Part shown: piece by piece, positions 34,680 through 43,848 of the stretch | Numbering within the stretch: position 1 is the stretch's first letter | Layout: each line of letters opens with the position of its first letter | Source: Bdellovibrionaceae bacterium UBA1609 | GTDB lineage: Bacteria; Bdellovibrionota; Bdellovibrionia; Bdellovibrionales; UBA1609 | Assembly: GCA_002321895.1 (NCBI GenBank) | Contig: DCMZ01000005.1 | Location: 167,554-231,553 of the forward strand | Reading direction: 5' to 3' | DNA length: 64,000 bases | Translations under genes and position numbers: made by a program | The notes under the pieces: generated by a model | The model's input: the letters and a program-made list of their open reading frames with translations, nothing else | The model's database searches: none | Told to the model about the DNA's origin: nothing

Positions 34680-35300
34680 ATGGCTAAGAAAAAATCTACT
34701 AAAAAGAAAGTCGTAAAAAAGAAAACGTCGAAGAAGGTTGCTAAAAAGGTGACTAAAAAGAAGAGCGGTTCGGCAGTAGCTAAAAAGTCCACTAAGAAGA
34801 AAAGTGTCTCTAAAAAGACTACGAAGGCCGCCGGCGTTTCTCAGGTTGGGGATTCTGTGGCGGGGATGGCTAAAGTTTATGAATCCACTAGTGGTCCTTT
34901 GAAATTAAGTGCAGTAGATGCAGAATACATAGTTTTATACTTTTATCCTAAAGATTCTACGCCAGGCTGTACCAATGAAGGGATTGATTTTACTAAGGCC
35001 AATGCAAAATTTAAGAGATTGAATGCTCAAATAGTAGGTGTGTCTAGAGACAGCATGAAAAGTCATGAGAAATTTTCAGGAAAATATAACTTTAACTTTC
35101 CATTGATCTCCGATCCCGAAGAAACTCTGTGCAACAGTTTTGGTGTCATCCAAAAGAAGAAGCTCTATGGGAGAGAGTTTATGGGAGTGGTTAGGTCCAC
35201 TTTTATACTCAATAAAAAGGGCAAAGTTCTTGCTGCTTGGGAAAAGGTAAAAGTTCCTGGACACGTCAAAGAAGTATTAGAAGCACTCAAAGGAATCTAG
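34680..35300 (+). CDS. Peroxiredoxin (Bcp/PrxQ type) with lysine-rich N-terminal tail
   Basis: 206 residues. Residues 1-50 are almost only Lys, Thr, Ser and Val (KKKSTKKKVVKKK, KKVAKKVTKKKSG), like a histone H1 tail. From about 55 on it is a Bcp domain with YFYPKDSTPGCTNEG; Cys97 is the peroxidatic cysteine. The resolving cysteine five residues later in Bcp is absent (Asp103 area), while another cysteine, Cys151 in ETLCNSF, is available. The tail would bind nucleic acid, placing a peroxidase at the chromosome; this is inference. It follows mltF by 12 bases. Confidence 0.88.
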   Translation: MAKKKSTKKKVVKKKTSKKVAKKVTKKKSGSAVAKKSTKKKSVSKKTTKAAGVSQVGDSVAGMAKVYESTSGPLKLSAVDAEYIVLYFYPKDSTPGCTNEGIDFTKANAKFKRLNAQIVGVSRDSMKSHEKFSGKYNFNFPLISDPEETLCNSFGVIQKKKLYGREFMGVVRSTFILNKKGKVLAAWEKVKVPGHVKEVLEALKGI

Positions 35301-35752
35301 AGCTCAACTTTGTGAGATCAGTTCCTCTTTTTGCCGAACAAAACGGTAGGAATTTTAGTATGGGTAGCATTTATGTCTGTGCTTTTCTTGGTGATGGGCT
35401 TCCAAAGGGCCGTTTTTTCCCAAATGGCGCGAATTTGGAGCGGACTACTTGTTGCTGTGTGTAACAGAAAAATAAATAATATTCTGCTTATCTAATAGTG
35501 CTTCAGGGATGCTCATTCATTGACCAAAATTGACCCTAAAGGGGTTTATTTTGTTTTGAAGCCCTCTTTTCCTCCTTATGTTGCCTTTATTAAGGGAAGA
35601 TTTGCTTAGGAATATCGCTGAATTGCACTGTTAGAAGGGTTTCCAAGAACAATTTACAATTGTTGTTTTAGAAAAACCTTTACTGCTTATATGAAACATC
35701 GTTTAATTTTTTCACTTTTTCTAATTGGGGACACTTGAAGAGGGGGAAATTC
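35301..35752. other. 452-base intergenic region upstream of the TolQ operon
   Basis: No convincing gene; a short in-frame run on the plus strand (35237-35464) has no ribosome binding site and no signal. The region must contain the promoter of the large operon that follows. TTGACC occurs twice near 35520-35535, and a T-rich stretch around 35580-35600 is visible. No terminator stem was identified for the peroxiredoxin gene. Confidence 0.45.
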
Positions 35753-36658
35753 ATGAAGTCGTCACTAAAATCAATACACCAATCCGTTTTAGCTTTGAGT
35801 ATAGGTATTGTGTCTATATTTCCATTTATGGTGAATGCACAAGATGCGGCGGCGCCAGCGAGTGAAGCTGTTGCGGCGAATACGGAATCCGTTGCCGAGG
35901 CAGGAATTTTAACTAAATCACTTATGGCGTTTGAGCAGGGTGGAACTTGGATGTGGGTTATTTTAGGCCTTCAATTAATTTCCTTTGCCATCATAATTGA
36001 AAGAGTTATTTCGCTTTATCTTAAACGTAAAGACGGAGCGCAAGAGCTTGCCGACCAGTTTGAAGAGCCTATTCGTAGGGGTCAGATTGAAGAAGCACAT
36101 GCCACGGCACAAAAGAATATTGAAGTGCATCCAGTCTATGCTTCTATTGCTGCTGGAACAAAAGCGGCCATGGAAATGGGTGGAAAAGAAGAAATTCAAC
36201 TACAAATGGATCAATCGATCTTGAAAGAATCTCAATTTCTAGATCAGCGAACAGGGTTTCTATCAATGCTTGCCAACGTGGGTACACTGACGGGGCTGTT
36301 GGGAACAATTGTTGGTATGATTAAATCGTTTACGGCGGTGGCTAGTGCAAGTGCTGCGGAAAAAGCGGAGTTGCTTTCTAGTGGTATTGCGGAAGCGATG
36401 AATACCACGGCCTACGGATTAATTATGGCCATTCCAGCGTTGATTGCCTTTTCGGTATTTACTAACCGGTCCAACCAACTGGTTGAGAACTTAACGCAAG
36501 GATCTTTGAAGGTCTTCCATTGGCTTACTTACTGTTACGAGCCAACTGTAGTGGCTGATGAGCGCACGCCTTCAAAAAACACTATAGATCGTGCTTTTAA
36601 TGATCCAAAGGCGCGAATCAGTTCGGATATCGAAACCGACAACAGACCTAGTATTTAA
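35753..36658 (+). CDS. MotA/TolQ/ExbB-type proton channel protein (AglR-like)
   Basis: About 301 residues. N-terminal signal-like segment, then a TM in WMWVILGLQLISFAIIIERVI and the TolQ core with LANVGTLTGLLGTIVGMI and NTTAYGLIMAIPALIAFSVF. The start at 35753 has GAGGGGG 6 bases upstream. It heads the eleven-gene operon. The match to the Myxococcus gliding motor protein AglR is by family and context, not by direct comparison. Confidence 0.88.
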   Translation: MKSSLKSIHQSVLALSIGIVSIFPFMVNAQDAAAPASEAVAANTESVAEAGILTKSLMAFEQGGTWMWVILGLQLISFAIIIERVISLYLKRKDGAQELADQFEEPIRRGQIEEAHATAQKNIEVHPVYASIAAGTKAAMEMGGKEEIQLQMDQSILKESQFLDQRTGFLSMLANVGTLTGLLGTIVGMIKSFTAVASASAAEKAELLSSGIAEAMNTTAYGLIMAIPALIAFSVFTNRSNQLVENLTQGSLKVFHWLTYCYEPTVVADERTPSKNTIDRAFNDPKARISSDIETDNRPSI

Positions 36659-36712
36659 TTACTAGGTCTTTATATCGTCATTTTTAGATAACTGTCATTT
36701 TTGGGGGATTTA

Positions 36713-37150
36713 ATGGCAAGAAGGAATAAGGAACTATCCGCGGAAGTTAGCTTAATCGCTTTTATATCGCTTCTTTCAGTTTTGATCTGTTCGCTTTTGT
36801 TAACCGCTATTTGGACCCGTATGGGAACCATGGATATAAAACAAGCTATGGGTGGCCCAGGAAAGGTTTCCGAAAAGAAACCTGATCCGGTTCTTTGGGC
36901 CTACTTTGGCAAAAACGACACTATTCGATTTAAAATGGAAAACTCCCGGGTGAAGATGCCACAACATCAGGCCTCTATGGCGGATATGGAAACTCTTCGA
37001 AGTGTAATTGGGGCCTTGGTGGCCGAAGAAAAAAGTCTTTCGACCGTACTCATAAAGCCACAGAACAAAACTGTATATGAAAAGGTAATACTTTTGATGG
37101 ACGAGTTTAAAGGGTACGGAATTAAAAACCTAGGCATTGTGCCACTGTAG
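36713..37150 (+). CDS. ExbD/TolR-like protein, first copy, without the channel Asp
   Basis: About 145 residues. One N-terminal membrane helix (SLIAFISLLSVLICSLLL), then a periplasmic domain ending in an ExbD-like module (TVLIKPQNKTVYEKVILLMDEFKGYG). In ExbD/TolR the membrane helix carries a conserved aspartate (the .ID. of NVTPFIDVML); here it aligns with Ala, so this copy should not carry the proton-binding residue. The start at 36713 has GGGGGAT upstream. Follows the TolQ gene by 55 bases. Confidence 0.78.
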   Translation: MARRNKELSAEVSLIAFISLLSVLICSLLLTAIWTRMGTMDIKQAMGGPGKVSEKKPDPVLWAYFGKNDTIRFKMENSRVKMPQHQASMADMETLRSVIGALVAEEKSLSTVLIKPQNKTVYEKVILLMDEFKGYGIKNLGIVPL

Positions 37151-37161
37151 TTGGAGGAATT

Positions 37162-37650
37162 ATGATTAATGATAGACCAATGAGTGAGACGACTCTTTCT
37201 AGTCCTCTGCTTGAAGCGTCGGTTGTAAATCCGCAAGCCGCTAAATCAAAAGCGCGGCCTGAGGCTACGGTACTATTAACATCCTTGATCGATGCATTTT
37301 CAATTTTAGTGATCTACCTACTCATCAACTTTTCAAGTGGAGAGACACTCGATAGCGTCGTGGGTATGGAGCTTCCATCAGCAAATCAATCCAGTGAAAT
37401 AGTGATTGATACTGTAATCAAAGTTGTAGAATCGGAATATTTTATTGGGGATGAAGCTGTTGATGTGAGCGAGATTCCAAAAAGACTAATTCAGATAAAA
37501 GAGCAATTGGTGTCAGAGGAGAGTAAAAAGGGAATGTCATTGATTATTCAAGCCGACAAAAATAACTCTTTTGATAAATTGAATCATTTAATACTCGCTG
37601 GCGGACAAGCGGGCTTTAGCGAAATAAAATTCGCAGTTTTGGCCAACTAA
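37162..37650 (+). CDS. ExbD/TolR-like protein, second copy, with the channel Asp
   Basis: 162 residues. The single membrane helix reads SLIDAFSILVIYLLI and keeps the conserved aspartate. A periplasmic domain ending in IIQADKNNSFDKLNHLILAGGQAGFSEI (shown here in part: IIQADKNNSF) follows the ExbD pattern. GGAGG lies 5 bases before the ATG. Together with the first copy and the TolQ protein it would form a three-part motor like AglR-AglQ-AglS. Confidence 0.85.
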   Translation: MINDRPMSETTLSSPLLEASVVNPQAAKSKARPEATVLLTSLIDAFSILVIYLLINFSSGETLDSVVGMELPSANQSSEIVIDTVIKVVESEYFIGDEAVDVSEIPKRLIQIKEQLVSEESKKGMSLIIQADKNNSFDKLNHLILAGGQAGFSEIKFAVLAN

Positions 37651-37662
37651 TATAGGATGAGC

Positions 37663-40641
37663 ATGAAAATATTTATTGCATTACTAATCAGTTTTACCAG
37701 TATGACGGTCGCTGCAATTGGTTTGGAAGATCGAGTTAAGCAGCGTGATTTTGTTTTAGGTAAATATGAAAAATCACTAAGTCGGCTTCCAAAGAGTTCG
37801 GCAGCGAGAGTCCCGCTAATGTTGCGTATCGCTGACACTCTTTCAGAGCAAGCCCGCGATGTTGCCTTTTTGGAGGTTAAAAAGGGATGTTTGGTCTGCA
37901 AGGCTGGTAATCCACTTAGAGAGAGAGCTGCTTCCTATTACGAACAGGCATTGGAAAAAACTCCACTTGAGGAACGCGGTTCCATCTACAAGCAATTGGG
38001 TCACCTATACGGATTGTTGGGCAAAACTGAGCGAAGTGTAGCTCTTTATAAAACTGTGATTAAAGAACATGCCGGTGAGCCAGTGGTTGGTGATGCCTAT
38101 TTTGCTTTAGGAGATCTATATTATAAAGATCAAAATTTCCCTGAAGCTGTAAATTATTTTGAAAAAGCAAAAAAATATGAGGGTCTCGCTAAGATGGGAA
38201 CCCTGTACTACCAATTAGGTTGGTCCTATTTTCGTATGGGGCAAGTGGATGAAGCTGTGGTGCAGTTGGAATCTCTTATTTCAAACGATAATTGGCTGAG
38301 CAAAGGTGACGCTACTGCGGGTGGAGTGGCTGACAAGACCTTTAAGTCTGAAATCGCTTCTGATCTGGCTACTTTTTATGGGCAGCAAGGCAGTGGTTTG
38401 GATGCCGCTAAAAAATTAGAACGTTTGGCTCCTTCATCATCCAAAATTGCTGTTCTCGAGAAATTTGCAACAGAACTGCGCCGTTTGGGGTTTAGTCAGC
38501 AAGCCTTGTCGGTATGGAAATTCATACAAAATCAGCATCAAGATGTGGCGTCTCAAATTCGTGGGCAGATAGAAATCGCCGAAAGTCATTATAGTTTAAA
38601 AGAAATGAAGCCCATGTGGGAAGCCTATGGAGATGCACTTAATCTGATATCCACTCATAAAGCCTGCCCATCAGAGAAGTGTACCAATTGGCAAAAACGT
38701 TTAAGGAAAATGTTATTTGAGATACATAGGTCTAATAGAAAGCAGCCTGTTGAAGGAGTGCTTTCTGGGTATGAGGCCTATTTGAATGTGTTTCAAGAAG
38801 ATTCGCAGGCATTCTTTTTTGCGGCGGAAGTGGCCGGTAAGAAGAAGCAATATTCTGATGCGATTGCCTTTTTGGAGCGTGGGAAAAACAGCTTAGCAAA
38901 AGTGGGTAAACCGATAGAGGGTTTGGGTGCAGAAGTGTTTGCCTTGAAGGCCATTGAGTTCGCGGAGCTGTCCAAGGACAAAGTTCTTCGTGAAAAGACC
39001 TATAAGGCCTATTTGCAGTCAGGCTATAAAGGTGAGCATGCCGATCGAGTACGATACCAGATGGCCTATCTTGTTTATGAAAATGAGAATTATGAATTAG
39101 CTGTTTTAGAGCTTCGTAAAATCTCATTAGACTCTGATTTTAAAGATCGTTCACTCAAAGAAAAGGCCGCAGATTTAGCACTAGATGGACTTGCTATACT
39201 TAAATCTCATGGTCGTTTGGAGGCATGGTCTACTGATTTTGCTCAGGTGTTTCCTGAGCGTAAAATGGACTTCGAAAAAATAAGGCGACAGGCCATAATG
39301 GAGCAAGCCAATTCTTCTGGAAAGGCGGGTAATTACACCCAAGCTCTCGCTAAGCTGAATCAACTTGAGCCTTCATCTGTGGTTGGAAAAGAAAAGCGAG
39401 TCTATCTTAAAAATCGAGTTCTATTTTATGAGAAGTCACGGCAATACAGAGACGCATTAGAAACTGTTAAAAAATATGCGTTATTGCCTGAGCTGCCAAA
39501 AGATGAAAAGACATGGGCGCTGAAGAAGAGAGCTTGGTATGGAGATCTGTTATTAGATTTTTCTGAAAGCTTGGTAGCCAGTGAGCAGTTGAATGGTCAT
39601 ACTAAGGATCCAGAGAAGCGTTTAAATATGGCTATGTTGGCAGACCTGGGTAATAACATTAATAAGCGTGAGTACTACGACCAGTATTTTGCTGTAGCTC
39701 CTAAAAATGAAAACACGAGAGCCTTGATTTATGGGATAGTTGCGGAGTCGCATGAACCCATGAAGGAGTTGGATAAATATAAAAAATATTTGATCAGTGA
39801 TGCTGAAACCTATGCTGAAGTGAGGCTAAAACATTCAAAATCTAATTTTGATAAGCTTTTAAAAGAATTTAATCGTAGGCCATTAAAAGGTACAAAAGCG
39901 GCAGGATTTTTAAACCGGTTAGCTGAGATCAAAAAATTCAGAAAATTTGATCGTAAAATTTCTGACCACAATTTGAATTCTAAATCTCAGGGTAGGTTGA
40001 GCCGGTCCATTAAAAAGAGAGACCGACTTTTGTTAGATGCTAAGAAAATGGCAGAAAAGGCTTCGGCAGCTAATGATTGGACGCTGAAGATGTTAGCCGT
40101 TAACACCTTGGTAAGAGAGTCTGCACGATTTCATGAAGATTTAATGTCCTTGCCTATGCCGGAAGGCTTGAGCCCTGAAGAGCAAGGTCAGTATATGAAT
40201 CTTCTTTCCACTCAGGCACAGCCATTTCAGTTACAAAGTGAAACTATGGCGCTAGAAATGGAAAAGTTAAAGACGGAAGTGAATGTGCTAGATGGATTGG
40301 CAGAACAGTATAAGCAAGCCAACAACAACTTAAGACAACTTATGGAAGTGGAAATAGAAGCACTTAGGTCTTTGGCCATACCTGTAGTTGACGTTAAGGT
40401 CGCAAGTTTGATGGAAGCTCCAGTTAAGGTGGCTGAAAAGGTGGGAGCGAAAGAAAAGATGGATAGAAAGAATAGCTTATTGACTCAATTGCGAGCCGAT
40501 CCATTTTCCGAAAGTCTTTTACTTCAGTTGATGAATGTCGAAAAAGATTTAGAAAACACGAAGATGGTGTCTTATTTGGAGAGTCGATTGGAGCGATTAA
40601 AGGAGACGGACTCAAAAATCCAGGAGGGGAAAAGTGAATAG
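37663..40641 (+). CDS. Large exported TPR-repeat protein (GltE-like in context)
   Basis: About 992 residues. A signal peptide (MKIFIALLISFTSMTVAA) and many helix-turn-helix TPR-like repeats, for example GSIYKQLGHLYGLLGKTERSVALYK and GDAYFALGDLYYKDQNFPEAVNYFEKA (quoted in part), continue through most of the length, with a charged helical C-terminus. Such scaffolds hold envelope machines together. A CLVC motif lies near residue 75. The start at 37663 has AGGA 5 bases upstream; the in-frame ATG two codons earlier overlaps that site. Overlaps the next gene by 8 bases. Confidence 0.8.
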   Translation: MKIFIALLISFTSMTVAAIGLEDRVKQRDFVLGKYEKSLSRLPKSSAARVPLMLRIADTLSEQARDVAFLEVKKGCLVCKAGNPLRERAASYYEQALEKTPLEERGSIYKQLGHLYGLLGKTERSVALYKTVIKEHAGEPVVGDAYFALGDLYYKDQNFPEAVNYFEKAKKYEGLAKMGTLYYQLGWSYFRMGQVDEAVVQLESLISNDNWLSKGDATAGGVADKTFKSEIASDLATFYGQQGSGLDAAKKLERLAPSSSKIAVLEKFATELRRLGFSQQALSVWKFIQNQHQDVASQIRGQIEIAESHYSLKEMKPMWEAYGDALNLISTHKACPSEKCTNWQKRLRKMLFEIHRSNRKQPVEGVLSGYEAYLNVFQEDSQAFFFAAEVAGKKKQYSDAIAFLERGKNSLAKVGKPIEGLGAEVFALKAIEFAELSKDKVLREKTYKAYLQSGYKGEHADRVRYQMAYLVYENENYELAVLELRKISLDSDFKDRSLKEKAADLALDGLAILKSHGRLEAWSTDFAQVFPERKMDFEKIRRQAIMEQANSSGKAGNYTQALAKLNQLEPSSVVGKEKRVYLKNRVLFYEKSRQYRDALETVKKYALLPELPKDEKTWALKKRAWYGDLLLDFSESLVASEQLNGHTKDPEKRLNMAMLADLGNNINKREYYDQYFAVAPKNENTRALIYGIVAESHEPMKELDKYKKYLISDAETYAEVRLKHSKSNFDKLLKEFNRRPLKGTKAAGFLNRLAEIKKFRKFDRKISDHNLNSKSQGRLSRSIKKRDRLLLDAKKMAEKASAANDWTLKMLAVNTLVRESARFHEDLMSLPMPEGLSPEEQGQYMNLLSTQAQPFQLQSETMALEMEKLKTEVNVLDGLAEQYKQANNNLRQLMEVEIEALRSLAIPVVDVKVASLMEAPVKVAEKVGAKEKMDRKNSLLTQLRADPFSESLLLQLMNVEKDLENTKMVSYLESRLERLKETDSKIQEGKSE

Positions 40642-40879
40642 TTTAAAAGTTCTTGTTTTGGGTTTGCTGTTTCTGCCAGCCACTTCAATGGCAGTAGATA
40701 CTAATGAGGATGAGGATCTTCGCACCAAAATGTCATTTGACGGCGTAAATGTGGATGGTCAGTACCAGATGGATCAGGAAGCCGTAGTTACAGTTGAGGA
40801 TGATAAAGTTTTAGATGCTTTGTTTGGGGTTCGAAAAAATTATTTAGACCGCATTCAAAAAGATAGTAAAAAGAATTAG
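40634..40879 (+). CDS. Small exported protein in the TolQ/AgmX operon
   Basis: 81 residues starting with GTG and preceded by GGAGGGG. A signal peptide (MNSLKVLVLGLLFLPATSMA) is followed by about 61 acidic and mixed residues with no cysteine. No family recognised. It overlaps the TPR gene by 8 bases and is 10 bases before the AgmX-type gene, so it is certainly part of the operon. Confidence 0.75.
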   Translation: MNSLKVLVLGLLFLPATSMAVDTNEDEDLRTKMSFDGVNVDGQYQMDQEAVVTVEDDKVLDALFGVRKNYLDRIQKDSKKN

Positions 40880-40888
40880 TAAGGGGGG

Positions 40889-41986
40889 ATGGCGTTGGGG
40901 GCCTTCGTTGTATTAAAAAATAGACAAGGATCTGTCATTCGTACCATGCCTTGGGGTGGTCAGGACATGCAGGTTGTTAGAGATGCAATCACCCGCAGGG
41001 TTCGGCTCTGTGTAGATCCTGAAAAACTTGTAAAGCAAGGGCGGAAATTACTTCACCTTGGAACCATTTCTGGAGAGAAGCTTCGTCGTGAAGGTTCTCT
41101 AACTGTACAAGGCTTAGGGGAGTTACAGCTAGTCAATGAGGTGGGTGCCGTCGCGTCAGATATCCATTCGGAGGATAATAATCAGGGATTAATTCGTAAC
41201 TTGATGGCTCTTGCTCTGTTTTTAGTTTTTGCAATCTACTTTACAATTGGACAACTTAATTTGGAGTTACCCACTGTAAAAGAAGAGATGAAAGAGCGAC
41301 TGGTTCAAATTGTTCAGAGAAAACCTGGCGTTAAACAATCGCAAAGGAAGGTGGCTCAGCCTAAAGCTAGAAATATAAACAAAACGGGTGCTTTAGCCGC
41401 ACTAGGTAGCTTGAGCTCCGCAAAGTTTTCCGGAATTAAAATGACTAATAAGAAGTCCAGCCGAGGGCCAGGACTCGGAGGCACTAAGGGTAGCGGTGGC
41501 GTTCAAAGTGCTATGTTTGCAAAAGGCTTAGTGGCTGCACCTGTTGGGGCTGGAAATAATATCCAAGGTCTTGGAGGTTATGGGACTCGTGGAAAAGGTG
41601 GCGGTCAAGCTGGATTTGGCAGCTCCAGTCTCGTGGGTTCAACAGGTTCTATCGGACTACCGCAGGCTGGAGATGGATCCATCGGTGGTGGACTGAGTAT
41701 GGAAGAAGTGGCAGCCGTTATAAGAAGGAATATGGCCCAAGTCAGATTTTGTTATGAGCAGGGACTACAGAAGACTCCTGGCTTAGCTGGTCGTGTGCCT
41801 ACGCATTTTGCCATCGGTGCTTCTGGCCAGGTGTTGTCTGCGGACGTAAAGAAAAGTTCCTTGGGAAGCTCAACGGTAGAGCAATGTATAATTAGACGTT
41901 TAAAGACTTGGCAATTTCCAAAGCCAAGAGGCGGACAAAAGGTTGAAGTGGTATTTCCATTTAAATTAAGTCGGACCACAAGTTAA
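40889..41986 (+). CDS. AgmX/PglI-domain TonB-like protein (GltG-like)
   Basis: 365 residues. A cytoplasmic N-terminal domain of about 100 residues, a single membrane helix (LMALALFLVFAIYFTIGQL), a Gly/Ser-rich periplasmic linker of about 130 residues, and a C-terminal AgmX/PglI domain with MEEVAAVIRRN, RFCYEQGL and EQCIIRRLKTWQFPKP. The two cysteines of that domain are conserved in the family. In Myxococcus, AgmX-type proteins couple the motor to the outer membrane. Starts with ATG GCG after AAGGGGGG. Confidence 0.87.
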   Translation: MALGAFVVLKNRQGSVIRTMPWGGQDMQVVRDAITRRVRLCVDPEKLVKQGRKLLHLGTISGEKLRREGSLTVQGLGELQLVNEVGAVASDIHSEDNNQGLIRNLMALALFLVFAIYFTIGQLNLELPTVKEEMKERLVQIVQRKPGVKQSQRKVAQPKARNINKTGALAALGSLSSAKFSGIKMTNKKSSRGPGLGGTKGSGGVQSAMFAKGLVAAPVGAGNNIQGLGGYGTRGKGGGQAGFGSSSLVGSTGSIGLPQAGDGSIGGGLSMEEVAAVIRRNMAQVRFCYEQGLQKTPGLAGRVPTHFAIGASGQVLSADVKKSSLGSSTVEQCIIRRLKTWQFPKPRGGQKVEVVFPFKLSRTTS

Positions 41987-41998
41987 AGAGGTATAGAG

Positions 41999-43129
41999 AT
42001 GAAAGTATTAGTTTTATTAATTCTAACTTCGGTTTTTCTGGGGTGTAGTACTGAGAGTGACCCCCTTAAAGGGTATCCGGATAATGTTCGGAATGGATTG
42101 CCACCGAAAAAAATAGACACACCTGTGAGTGATAAAACTCGTGTCACGGAACTTTTGTTAAGCATGTCACCGGAGTTGCCAGTATTTATAGAAGGTGAAG
42201 AACTTCAGCTGAGTTTTGATGGTCGGTTTGTTTCTGAAGACGGTGAACCGGCGAGAAATCAAAAGATTACTATTGAAAACCTTCCTGAAGGGGCTCGATG
42301 GGATGAGGCTACAAATACAATGACTTGGTCTCCATCGACCGACTTTTTGCGGGGAAGTGATTTTCAGACCACGGTGGTTTTAGATGTTTCTTTTGAGGGA
42401 ATTCGTAATGGGGAATTTTTACGAACTCAAAAACAGTTTATGACTTGGGTACGACGTCCACAGGATAGGGCTCCAAGAATCATAGCTATGGATGAAGTAG
42501 ATTCTATTAAAGAAGGAGAGTGGACCAGCTTTACTCTGACTGTTGAGGATTTGGATTCTTATGATGGCACGAACGGAATACCGCCTCGGTTGAGCTTTTT
42601 TGCTGGCAATAGAGGATTTAATGGCTCTCATTTAATGGGAGTTGTTGGGAATCCGGTGGCTGGAGATGAGCCCAATACTTGGATCTACAGCGTATCTATG
42701 GATACTCGTAGCAAAGAACTGACTCGAGATGTAAGTGGATATTCAGTGAGTATCGAAGCCACTTCAAGGTTTGGTAAGAAGAGTTTGCCGGAACAGTTGG
42801 CATTTGATGTTGAGACCAAATTGAACACTCCCGTATTGTCGGATAATGAAATTGTTCTTTATGCCGCCTCTAAAAATACGTTTAGTTTTAGTGTTTCCTC
42901 GCCCAGCGGTGAAGGGCGCATGTTGGCAAATTTAACTTGTACGGGTATGGAGCTGGCAAACTGTAGTTGCGCCAACACCATTAGCAGTTCTCGTTGTTCG
43001 GTGGAGTGGGATGCTACAAACATTCCAGGTATTCAGCCAGGGGGAATTACAATAACTTTAGACGCGGTTTTGAGAACCTCTCGGTCGGAAACCAATTTAG
43101 GTCATACATTTAGAATCAGAGGAGAGTGA
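41999..43129 (+). CDS. Ig-like-domain lipoprotein
   Basis: 376 residues. The lipoprotein signal MKVLVLLILTSVFLGC has a good lipobox. The mature part looks like two or three beta-sandwich domains: the first contains ENLPEGARWDEATNTMTWSP, the pattern of a cadherin-like/putative Ig domain; later there are four cysteines near the C-terminus (NLTCTG, ANCSCA, SSRCS). Probably periplasmic and held at the outer membrane. In the gliding-type operon it takes the place of a Glt lipoprotein, but homology was not established. Confidence 0.75.
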   Translation: MKVLVLLILTSVFLGCSTESDPLKGYPDNVRNGLPPKKIDTPVSDKTRVTELLLSMSPELPVFIEGEELQLSFDGRFVSEDGEPARNQKITIENLPEGARWDEATNTMTWSPSTDFLRGSDFQTTVVLDVSFEGIRNGEFLRTQKQFMTWVRRPQDRAPRIIAMDEVDSIKEGEWTSFTLTVEDLDSYDGTNGIPPRLSFFAGNRGFNGSHLMGVVGNPVAGDEPNTWIYSVSMDTRSKELTRDVSGYSVSIEATSRFGKKSLPEQLAFDVETKLNTPVLSDNEIVLYAASKNTFSFSVSSPSGEGRMLANLTCTGMELANCSCANTISSSRCSVEWDATNIPGIQPGGITITLDAVLRTSRSETNLGHTFRIRGE

Positions 43130-43131
43130 TC

Positions 43132-43848
43132 GTGAGAAATAGAATATCTATGTTGTTGTTTGGATTACTTTTATCTCTTGGGACGAGCTTTAACTTAACT
43201 TTGCATGCCGAAGAGGTCGTAGCTGAAGAGCAACTTCTCAATGAGTTTGACGGATTCTACCAAGATACGGAGTTGTTAGAACAGGGTAGAAGTCTTGAGC
43301 CACATAGAGATATGCAGGTAGTACAAAAGCGAACTGTGTCTCGTTTTAATAGACATGAGTTTACGCCAGTATTTCAGTCTGTAGTGGGTGGAGATCCCTA
43401 TTTAAATACGAATTATGTCGGATTGTCTTATCAATATCATATCAATCCTAAATGGTCTTTAGGCTTAGAGTATAGTGTTGCTGGTAATGAGATGTCCTCT
43501 GAAGGAGACAGTCTTATAGATGAGTTTGGATATCTTCCAGATATGGATTGGCCTGAAAACCAGTCTATGGCCACTTTAAAATACTATCCCCTTTATGGAA
43601 AATTGAATTTCTTTAACAGGTGGGTTCCTCAGTTTGATGTGTATGGATCTGTTTCCGCTGGGTCTATGGGTTTAAAATCTGGATCAGCTGACTTACTTTC
43701 AGTAGGGCTTGGGCTTGGACTCTGGTTGAAGAATGATATTACGTTACATTTCGATATGCGTAGGCAGATGTATGAGTCTCAACGTTTGACCGGAGACAAA
43801 GAAATGAATGTGACCACTTTAGGGCTTGGGATCGGAGTTTTACTATGA
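43132..43848 (+). CDS. Outer-membrane beta-barrel protein
   Basis: About 238 residues with a signal peptide (LLFGLLLSLGTSFNLTLHA), then strands with alternating aromatic residues (GLSYQYHINPKWSLGLEYSV, MATLKYYPLYGKLNFF, ITLHFDMRRQM) and a hydrophobic end GLGIGVLL. The start is GTG at 43132: AGGAG is 7 bases upstream, while the first in-frame GTG overlaps the preceding stop and lies on the site. The likely fold is a small barrel, comparable in role to the porin-like Glt proteins. Overlaps the next gene (ATGA). Confidence 0.78.
   Translation: MRNRISMLLFGLLLSLGTSFNLTLHAEEVVAEEQLLNEFDGFYQDTELLEQGRSLEPHRDMQVVQKRTVSRFNRHEFTPVFQSVVGGDPYLNTNYVGLSYQYHINPKWSLGLEYSVAGNEMSSEGDSLIDEFGYLPDMDWPENQSMATLKYYPLYGKLNFFNRWVPQFDVYGSVSAGSMGLKSGSADLLSVGLGLGLWLKNDITLHFDMRRQMYESQRLTGDKEMNVTTLGLGIGVLL

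Noticed and set aside
35237..35464. 75-codon frame on the plus strand after the peroxiredoxin gene
   Set aside because: It overlaps the end of the peroxiredoxin gene, has no ribosome binding site and low-quality composition.
38732..39127. Long minus-strand frame inside the TPR gene
   Set aside because: It is a shadow of the helical repeat coding frame; no start signal and no signal peptide.
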